9,126 nt of DNA from Actinomycetes bacterium (GTDB lineage Bacteria > Actinomycetota > Actinomycetes > Propionibacteriales > Nocardioidaceae). Below, piece by piece: positions 1 to 4,727 of this stretch. The stretch spans positions 1-9,126 of the forward strand of contig JAKPAQ010000003.1 in the NCBI GenBank assembly GCA_029779385.1, in the 5' to 3' direction. A program made the position numbers and the translations under genes. Positions within the stretch are counted from its first letter, which is position 1, and each line of letters opens with the position of its first letter. Below the pieces are notes generated by a model. That model made no database searches. It saw only the letters and a list, made by a program, of their open reading frames with translations, and was not told the DNA's origin.

Positions 1-54
1 CCAAGTGGTCCCGTGTGCCTGGTGGACGCGGCGAGACTTGGCGCACCGACGCGG
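1..54 (-). other. operon continuation at left edge, possible start of a next gene
   Basis: These 54 bases lie downstream of the GT2 gene on the minus strand. A GTG at 46..44 opens a frame that stays open to the window edge (MRQVSPRPPGTRDHLG if GTG is read as Met). It would begin 8 bases after the GT2 stop, which suits a further operon gene. There is no clear Shine-Dalgarno sequence and only about 16 residues are visible, so no function can be given and the call is weak. No terminator-like hairpin is visible here, which also fits the operon continuing. Confidence 0.2.
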
Positions 55-933
55 TCAGTTGGCTAAATAGTCAGAGTCACGCAGCCCGCGCCACCACGCG
101 CGCCAAGGCGCGAGGCTGCGAACGAACTGCCGCCGGCCGCCTCGGCGAACGATTCGCCAGGCGGACTTCGGTGCCGACCGGCGCCAGCGCTGTCGGTCAG
201 CGGGTTCAAGGTGCCCAACGGCAAATCGGGCGCGGTTGACGATGTTGTAGTAGTAGTACGTTTCGGATTTGCCTTGGCCTTGGGTGCCGCCGACGGCGTG
301 GGTGGCGACTGCACCATCAACAACCTGGAGGTTTCCGCCGGCAGCGATCACCCGGGCGCAGAGGTCAACATCCTCCCAGTAGAGAAAATACGACTCGTCG
401 AATCCACCGACCGCATCGAAAAGTTCAATTGACAACATCAAGCAGGCGCCACTGAGCCACGGCATAGTCGCCGAATTTGGATACTCGTCGCGAACGCGCC
501 ACGGTCGCATGTCGCCAGTGTCGAGGTCCAGATCCATCCCGGCGGACCAGAGTGAGCCGTCAGGTTTCAAAATTCGAGGGCCCGCGAGTGTCATGGGATC
601 GTCATCGACAGCGTCTAGGAGCAGACTCGCGGACACTGTGTCGATGTCGGCGTCGGGATTTATCAGCAGGATCCGATCGCACCCGGCCCGTCGAGCAGCC
701 TCGACGCCTAGGTTGCAACCGGCACCAAATCCCGTATTCGTCTCGGGTGTGAGGGCCAGCCACTGATTCTCGATCGCGCGAGCGAGCACTGACGAGCGTT
801 CGGCCTCGGTAGTGAAGTTGTCGACCACCACGACATTGGCTCCGGGGAATCGTTCGGGGTGGTTGAAGCTTTCGCTGATCTGATCGACCGAACCGTAGTT
901 GACCAGAACGATTCCTACCCCCTCGAAGTCCAT
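55..933 (-). CDS. GT2 family glycosyltransferase, rhamnosyltransferase-like
   Basis: This 292-residue protein probably transfers a sugar from a nucleotide-sugar donor to a growing lipid-linked polysaccharide at the cytoplasmic face of the membrane. The GT-A fold signatures appear in order: an N-terminal beta strand (IVLVNYGS, residues 8-15), VVVVDN (34-39), the rhamnosyltransferase-type NTGFGAGCNLG (66-76), the DXD-equivalent INPDAD (91-96), WLSGACLML (159-167), and GGFDESYFLYWEDVDLC (176-192), whose ED pair (187-188) is the usual site of the catalytic base. The C-terminus is basic and rich in Arg and Trp (about 248-285), fitting membrane-surface association. Length and motif order match WbbL-like rhamnosyltransferases, but donor and acceptor cannot be read from the sequence. 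The ATG lies 2 bases after the upstream fusion gene's stop and has only a weak ribosome binding site, so translation is probably coupled. The stop is TGA at 57..55. Confidence 0.93.
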   Translation of the reverse strand: MDFEGVGIVLVNYGSVDQISESFNHPERFPGANVVVVDNFTTEAERSSVLARAIENQWLALTPETNTGFGAGCNLGVEAARRAGCDRILLINPDADIDTVSASLLLDAVDDDPMTLAGPRILKPDGSLWSAGMDLDLDTGDMRPWRVRDEYPNSATMPWLSGACLMLSIELFDAVGGFDESYFLYWEDVDLCARVIAAGGNLQVVDGAVATHAVGGTQGQGKSETYYYYNIVNRARFAVGHLEPADRQRWRRSAPKSAWRIVRRGGRRQFVRSLAPWRAWWRGLRDSDYLAN

Positions 934-935
934 CG

Positions 936-2474
936 TCAGGCGCCGTTTCGGTCGGCTAGCAGAGCTTCGTTGTAGGCGTTGAGGTGTTGGCGCCCAGCCA
1001 ATTGCCAGGAGCGATTGCTCAAGTTGGGCGAACTGCCGCGAGTCGCCTCAACCGCAACAAGCGCTTTGGCAAGCGCCGTCGCAGTCAACTCGCCTTCGAA
1101 CTGCTGTACCCACTCCAGGCCGACCTCTTCGGCCAATGCGTCGGTGGCACCGTTGCGCGGAACCAAAACGGGGCGGTCGAGCGAGAGCGCAGCCAGCGCA
1201 CTGCCGGAGTTGTGCAGGTCGCGGTAGGGCAACACGATCAAAGCCGAGCGAGTTATCAGGTCAACAAGTTCGGCGTCGGACAAATGCCGCAAAGCCAACT
1301 CGACCCTCGGGTCAGCGTCCGCTTGCGTCTGAAGGGCTGACCCCAATTCGGCCGGGTCGGCCCGACCGCCAATCGAAAGCCGGTAGTCACCGTCCAGCTC
1401 GCCAAAGGCAGTCACTAGATCGGCAACGTTTTTGTATTCGCGTATCAGGCCAAAGAAGCCGAGTCGGTTCGGCTCGATGGGTTGGACCGGATATTTGCCG
1501 TACCAGTGCCGATAGTCGCTGTGGGGGATAAGTCGGACTGCCGCCCCGGACAACGGGGAAGTCGTCGGGTTGAGGATTATCTGCAATGCGGTCGAGCGGT
1601 CAAGGGCTTGCAAGGCGCGCTCGCGGGCCGGTGCAACGGACTCATGAGGGCTGGTGTTGTGCACGGTCCGCACGACGGCCCGGTTCGATTTGGCAAATCG
1701 TCGAACGACGCGGCCAAATAGGAGTTGGCGGATTCGGGTGCGAAACGGTGAACCGCCGGTCATCGTGGCGTCAGGCCAGTGCACATGAAATACGTCATAT
1801 TTGCCAAACAGTCCGCGTATCCAAGTGAAAGTGTCGACAGTCAGGCCAGGCTCGGTTCGGAGTTGCTCAATCAGTTGGCTGACGTACGGATTCGTCGTCG
1901 GACGTGGCTCCGGGACCGAAAGCAGAATCCGGTTAGCCCTTGGTCCAGTCAACTGGTCGCTGAGCTGGCCTGGCGCCAGAGCGGCGATTCGTTCGACGGC
2001 CGAGGCAATTTGACGTGCCGCTCGGATATTCGCGGCACCGCCTCGGCGGTAGGGGTCAGCGATGTCTAGGCCACCCTGCGTCGCGACGAGGCTTCGCTTG
2101 GCCGCCAAGGTTGGGACGTCAGTGGTCCCTAGAAGTTCAACTAGTGCCGCATACTCGGCCAAGGTGAAGGCGCGGCCAAAGGCATGTGGGGCGAGCGCGA
2201 CGACCTTGGACCGGTGTTCTCGCGTAGCAGTCAAGATCAGGTCAGCATCCCCGATTATCTCGGCAGTCAGCAGCCGGGCCGAAAACCCCGAAGAGTCGAT
2301 GTCCAAGGGCGCGAATGCCTCGGCCATGTGCTGTTCGAGGCCGTGACCCACGACCGCCTGCGTCCCAGCGCTACTGAAAGTGGCCGTTGGCCCAAACGCG
2401 TTGGTTTGGGCAAGTAATAGGTGGGCTGCTGGTGACCTGCAGATGTTCCCCGTGCAGACCAAGAGCACCTTCAT
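936..2474 (-). CDS. LMW protein tyrosine phosphatase fused to a GT-B glycosyltransferase
   Basis: This 512-residue two-domain protein is continuous across the junction. Residues 1 to about 170 form a low-molecular-weight tyrosine phosphatase: P-loop CTGNICRS (nucleophile C7, R13), FSSAGT (33-38), DADLILTATREHR (76-88), and DPY with general acid D140. Such enzymes (Wzb/PtpA type) dephosphorylate BY-kinases. After a short linker (about 171-181), residues 182-512 form a GT-B-like glycosyltransferase: a first-lobe strand (RILLSVPEP), YDVFHVHWPD (226-235), VVRTVHNT (267-274), then a GT4-like second lobe with RLGFFGLIREYKNV (337-350) and SALIVLPYRD (410-419). The usual EX7E motif is replaced by HNSGSALAALSLDRPV (421-436), with no glutamates. 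No start codon lies near the junction, so separate translation of the second domain is unlikely. The ATG overlaps the kinase stop as TGATG, and GAGGA at 2488..2484 sits 9 bases upstream. The sugar and acceptor are unknown. Confidence 0.88.
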   Translation of the reverse strand: MKVLLVCTGNICRSPAAHLLLAQTNAFGPTATFSSAGTQAVVGHGLEQHMAEAFAPLDIDSSGFSARLLTAEIIGDADLILTATREHRSKVVALAPHAFGRAFTLAEYAALVELLGTTDVPTLAAKRSLVATQGGLDIADPYRRGGAANIRAARQIASAVERIAALAPGQLSDQLTGPRANRILLSVPEPRPTTNPYVSQLIEQLRTEPGLTVDTFTWIRGLFGKYDVFHVHWPDATMTGGSPFRTRIRQLLFGRVVRRFAKSNRAVVRTVHNTSPHESVAPARERALQALDRSTALQIILNPTTSPLSGAAVRLIPHSDYRHWYGKYPVQPIEPNRLGFFGLIREYKNVADLVTAFGELDGDYRLSIGGRADPAELGSALQTQADADPRVELALRHLSDAELVDLITRSALIVLPYRDLHNSGSALAALSLDRPVLVPRNGATDALAEEVGLEWVQQFEGELTATALAKALVAVEATRGSSPNLSNRSWQLAGRQHLNAYNEALLADRNGA

Positions 2475-3841
2475 CAGTTGCTGTCCTCGTTCTTCGCTTG
2501 ACTCATTTTCTGGGTCCGCGGGTCAGAGGTGTACGAGCCGTATGCTCGGGCAACTTCTGGCGCCCGGTTCAACACCGCGCCGAGCGGTTTCTGGCCGGCG
2601 ACCTCCAACGCTTCAACCGCGTCGCGCACATGGGAACGTTTCGTTCGGCGTGCTGAAGCAACGAAGATGGTGCCGTCGACAATTCGGGACATGACGGCCG
2701 CATCGATAACTGAAAGCAACGGCGGGGCATCGATAATGACGTGGTCATAGGAAGCCTTGAGTTGCATGAGCACGTCGCTCATTGCCGCCGAGTCGAGCAA
2801 TTGCACCGCATTGGGTGGGATTTCGCCGCTCGTCATCACATCGATGCCGCGTGCGGGCCACTTCTGGATCGCTTCGGTAACGGTTGCTCGGCCGATCAAT
2901 GCGGTCGTCAAGCCGATCGCTTGCTCCAGCCCGCTCACCTTGTGCAGTCGCGGACGACGAAGATCCGCATCAATCAAAATTACCCGATCGCCATGTTCGG
3001 CGATCGCTTGAGCCAAGTTGATCGCGGTTGTGGTCTTGCCGTCTTGAGGCAGTGCCGAAGTGATCAACGTCGTGCGGTGATAACTGTTCCTAGACCAGAC
3101 GAAATCGAGGTTTGCTCGCAGCCGACGGAACGCTTCAGTGCGGGCCGGGTCTTCGGCGTTCTCGTCCTTATTGCGAAAGGACGGAATGGAGCCAAGAACG
3201 GGAAGGTTTGCCACGTGGGCCAAGTCGTCCGAATCAGTAAGGCGAACGTTCAGTACCGAGCGCAAGACGGCGTAGGCCAAGCCCAATAGCAGACCGATTC
3301 CGAGTCCGATCGCCGTTGAAAACTTGGTGTTCGGACTGATCGGCCAGTTCGCTGGCAAGGCTTCGGAGGTTTGGGTGATCTTGATGGCCTGCGAGTCGTC
3401 CTTCAACGGCATCAGGTCTTTGATCGTAAGTGGCAATTGGTCGGCGATCGCATTGGCGATTTCGGCGGCAAGGACTCTGTCTGAGGAGGTGACGATCATC
3501 TGGATTGTGAACGTATTGAGCGGGGTGTTCACCTCGAGGGACCGTGCCAGATCCTTGGCCGATGAGTCGAGTCCGAGTTCTTCGATCACCGGATTCAACA
3601 CAATCGGCGAAGATGCTATTTGGGCGTATGACTGAACCACATTTTGAGTGAACGCTGAGCCCTGCGCCAGGTCCGATACCGAGGAGCTGCTGCTGACGCC
3701 GACAAAGACTTCGCTGGTCGACTGGTAGGTCGGTGCAGTCGACTTTGCGATTGCAAAGCCAGCAATTCCGCCCAATAGGGTCGCCAGCAAGATCGCGACC
3801 CACCGTTGGCGTATCGCACTGACATAGTCGGCCAGCTTCAC
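2474..3841 (-). CDS. Wzz-domain BY-type tyrosine autokinase for polysaccharide length control
   Basis: A 455-residue inner-membrane protein joins a Wzz co-polymerase domain to a bacterial tyrosine kinase in one chain. Known roles of the family are control of polysaccharide chain length and export through cycles of autophosphorylation. Visible parts: transmembrane segment 1 (about 14-33), extracytoplasmic loop (34-173), transmembrane segment 2 (about 174-194) after the Wzz-type NWPISPNTK motif, EX2RX2R oligomerisation motif (E236, R239, R242), Walker A SALPQDGKTT (262-271, K269), Walker A' VILIDADLRRP (287-297) and Walker B HVIIDAPP (367-374). The C-terminal tail has only two tyrosines (Y434, Y437) instead of the usual cluster. 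I chose GTG at 3841..3839 because GGAGA at 3853..3849 lies 7 bases upstream and MKLADYVSAIRQRW begins a typical Wzz N-terminus. A TTG at 3904 would add 21 unlikely residues. It is first in the operon, and its stop overlaps the phosphatase start. Confidence 0.93.
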   Translation of the reverse strand: MKLADYVSAIRQRWVAILLATLLGGIAGFAIAKSTAPTYQSTSEVFVGVSSSSSVSDLAQGSAFTQNVVQSYAQIASSPIVLNPVIEELGLDSSAKDLARSLEVNTPLNTFTIQMIVTSSDRVLAAEIANAIADQLPLTIKDLMPLKDDSQAIKITQTSEALPANWPISPNTKFSTAIGLGIGLLLGLAYAVLRSVLNVRLTDSDDLAHVANLPVLGSIPSFRNKDENAEDPARTEAFRRLRANLDFVWSRNSYHRTTLITSALPQDGKTTTAINLAQAIAEHGDRVILIDADLRRPRLHKVSGLEQAIGLTTALIGRATVTEAIQKWPARGIDVMTSGEIPPNAVQLLDSAAMSDVLMQLKASYDHVIIDAPPLLSVIDAAVMSRIVDGTIFVASARRTKRSHVRDAVEALEVAGQKPLGAVLNRAPEVARAYGSYTSDPRTQKMSQAKNEDSN

Positions 3842-3848
3842 GTCGTGG

Positions 3849-3853
3849 TCTCC
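3849..3853 (-). promoter_or_regulatory. ribosome binding site deciding the kinase GTG start
   Basis: On the minus strand the sequence reads GGAGA, then 7 bases, then GTG at 3841..3839. The spacing is ideal. No comparable site precedes the in-frame TTG at 3904..3902, so the GTG is the better start. Confidence 0.8.
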
Positions 3854-3904
3854 GTTCTGCGATGTGGTGATTCGGGTTGAGGAATCCCGAGTGTAGACGA
3901 GCAA

Positions 3905-3910
3905 AATCTA
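3905..3910 (-). promoter_or_regulatory. candidate -10 box for the leftward operon
   Basis: The minus strand reads TAGATT, which fits the TANNNT pattern of housekeeping sigma-factor -10 boxes. Transcription would begin near 3898, giving a leader of roughly 57 bases before the GTG start. The in-frame TTG at 3904 would then fall upstream of the transcript start. No good -35 hexamer lies 16-18 bases upstream, so the call is tentative. Confidence 0.3.
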
Positions 3911-3960
3911 GTGCCGCTGTGTTTCGAGGGTACGCTCGGTAATCCAATCGGGACTTTAGT

Positions 3961-3965
3961 GAGGA
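3961..3965 (+). promoter_or_regulatory. ribosome binding site of the small membrane protein gene
   Basis: GAGGA stands 7 bases before the ATG at 3973. This supports that start over the in-frame ATGs at codons 9 and 10, which would also remove the polar residues before the membrane segment. Confidence 0.75.
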
Positions 3966-3972
3966 TCGTGCG

Positions 3973-4566
3973 ATGAGTTGGTCACGTGGACAGATCATGA
4001 TGGCTGCTGCTGTCGCGGCGGTGCTTGGTCTGATCTTGGTGTGGGCGCTGAACTCTTCTTCAGGTGACAAAGAGGCCAAGCCTGAGCCCACCGCGGCCAG
4101 CAACCAAACCTCGGGCCCGACGCCAAAGTCGACACCTACTACGGCGCCACCGACGCAAGTCACGGCGAAGCCTGTTGGGAAAAATCCTGACCTTGATTCG
4201 CCGGTGAAGTTAAGCGATGGCGCGACGGCCAAGATAGTCAAGATCGAAAAGGTTCAGAGCCAAGGTGAACTGCCTGGCGAGATTTCTGCGCCAGCGTTGC
4301 GCTTCACGGTCGAAACGACAGCAGGGTCCGAAGCGCTCAATTTGGCGACCGTAGTGGTGAATGCCTATTACGGTCCCGAGAAGATTCCAGCGGTCTCGAT
4401 TTCCGGGCCTGGCGGGAAGCCATTCGGCGGTTCCTTGGCTTCGGGGAAGACGGCCAAGGGCGTCTACATCTTCAACATTCCGGTGGCCGAGCGCGACAAC
4501 GTTTCGGTCGAGTTCAACTGGTCCCCAAAGGCAAAACCGGTCATCTTGTCGGGAAATGTGAGCTAA
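3973..4566 (+). CDS. single-pass membrane-anchored protein with Thr/Pro linker and beta-rich outer domain
   Basis: This 197-residue protein has no recognised enzyme motif. It has a short cytoplasmic N-terminus (MSWSRGQ), one hydrophobic segment (about residues 8-27) with no signal-peptidase or lipobox cysteine site evident, a low-complexity Thr/Pro/Ser/Lys linker (about 31-70), and a C-terminal domain of alternating strands (about 75-197). The pattern LRFTVETTAGSEALNL, then VVVNAYYG, then GGSLASGKTAKGVYIFNIP (a framework strand, an acidic turn, an 'ASGK' turn, a closing strand) resembles the immunoglobulin-like DUF4352 type of extracytoplasmic domain common in actinobacteria. That assignment is from memory of the pattern only. 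It is transcribed away from the polysaccharide operon and followed after 161 bases by the giant surface protein gene, so it could belong to either system. Whether it is a signal anchor or a cleaved secretion signal is uncertain. Confidence 0.85.
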   Translation: MSWSRGQIMMAAAVAAVLGLILVWALNSSSGDKEAKPEPTAASNQTSGPTPKSTPTTAPPTQVTAKPVGKNPDLDSPVKLSDGATAKIVKIEKVQSQGELPGEISAPALRFTVETTAGSEALNLATVVVNAYYGPEKIPAVSISGPGGKPFGGSLASGKTAKGVYIFNIPVAERDNVSVEFNWSPKAKPVILSGNVS

Positions 4567-4583
4567 TCGCGAACTCTTTTGCA

Positions 4584-4601
4584 ACACGAGTCACACGAGT
4601 C
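4584..4601. repeat. 9-base perfect tandem repeat ACACGAGTC x2
   Basis: ACACGAGTC occurs twice head to tail, followed by a further AC. It sits 17 bases after the stop of the small membrane protein gene. It could be a direct-repeat binding site or a chance slippage product; no third copy was found in the gap. Confidence 0.75.
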
Positions 4602-4612
4602 ACTACTTCGTG
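4594..4612 (+). terminator. weak hairpin after the small membrane protein gene
   Basis: CACGA (4594-4598) can pair with TCGTG (4608-4612), with a possible extra G-U pair inside. The loop is about 9 bases. There is no T-run after it (AAATTTGG follows), so it is a poor intrinsic terminator and may have no function. Confidence 0.2.
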
Positions 4613-4669
4613 AAATTTGGTATTTGTATCCCAAAAACGCTGTCACCATGAACTAGTCGGGGTATGGGG

Positions 4670-4707
4670 GAGTGGTCTATTCGCTCTCGGGAACCAATAG
4701 ATCACTC
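4670..4707 (+). promoter_or_regulatory. strong 12-bp stem-loop in the leader of the surface protein gene
   Basis: GAGTGGTCTATT (4670-4681) pairs with AATAGATCACTC (4696-4707) over 12 positions, with a single G-U wobble and a 14-base loop. It ends 7 bases before the GGAGAA ribosome binding site at 4715-4720. No T-tract follows, so it is not a standard terminator. It could be an mRNA-stabilising or translation-controlling hairpin, or a DNA operator if read as an inverted repeat. The loop bases TCTC (4685-4688) could pair with GAGA of the ribosome binding site (4716-4719), a 4-bp contact that is only suggestive. Confidence 0.6.
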
Positions 4708-4714
4708 GGGTGTT

Positions 4715-4720
4715 GGAGAA
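4715..4720 (+). promoter_or_regulatory. ribosome binding site of the giant surface protein gene
   Basis: GGAGAA with GGAG ending 9 bases before the ATG at 4728. It fixes the start of the frame, and the residues that follow form a clear signal peptide. Confidence 0.75.
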
Positions 4721-4727
4721 AAGAATC

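Larger units (their letters stand above)
3842..3972. promoter_or_regulatory. divergent promoter region of the polysaccharide operon and small membrane protein gene
   Basis: This 131-base gap separates two divergent genes and must hold the promoters for both, or a promoter for the left operon plus one for the right gene. A short inverted repeat with 4-base arms (CGAG, 6 bases, CTCG) lies at 3925-3938 and could be an operator half-site pair, though arms this short arise by chance. No convincing -35/-10 pair was found for the rightward gene; TACGCT (3931-3936) and TAATCC (3940-3945) are weak -10 candidates. Confidence 0.6.
4567..4727 (+). other. intergenic region and leader of the giant surface protein gene
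   Basis: This 161-base gap has no open frame of note. Its left part is relatively AT-rich. It contains a 9-base tandem repeat (4584-4601), a weak hairpin (4594-4612), a second weak hairpin with TTTGG at 4616-4620 pairing CCAAA at 4631-4635, and a strong stem-loop (4670-4707). The ribosome binding site of the next gene closes it. I found no convincing -35/-10 promoter pair, so whether the surface protein gene has its own promoter or is read through from 3973-4566 is open. Confidence 0.7.

Noticed and set aside
247..258. GTA x4 triplet run (four Tyr codons, residues 226-229 of the GT2 enzyme) as a phase-variable repeat
   Set aside because: The repeat is short and its unit is three bases, so slippage would not shift the frame; aromatic residues at this position are plausible in the enzyme.
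2741..3289. Plus-strand open frame of 182 codons opposite the kinase domain
   Set aside because: It is antisense to the Walker motif region; the composition is typical of a high-GC shadow frame and there is no ribosome binding site or recognisable motif.
3902..3904. TTG as the kinase start codon
   Set aside because: It has no ribosome binding site, would lie at or before the likely transcript start, and adds 21 residues not expected in Wzz proteins.
3234..4241. Long open frame on the minus strand (335 codons) crossing the divergent promoter region
   Set aside because: It overlaps the N-terminal half of the kinase in another frame and runs antisense to the small membrane protein gene. Its translation is Arg/Ser-rich without domain motifs, while the two genes it overlaps have clear ribosome binding sites and domain structure.
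4210..4587. Minus-strand open frame of 125 codons opposite the small membrane protein gene
   Set aside because: The plus-strand frame has a ribosome binding site, a membrane segment and strand-rich domain; the antisense product has no coherent features.
4616..4635. TTTGG/CCAAA hairpin as a terminator
   Set aside because: The stem has only five pairs, mostly A-T, a loop of 10 bases and no T-run after it.
4621..4727. Possible c-di-GMP or c-di-AMP riboswitch in the leader of the surface protein gene
   Set aside because: The conserved core sequences and multi-helix layout I know for those riboswitches could not be found; only one long stem-loop is evident.
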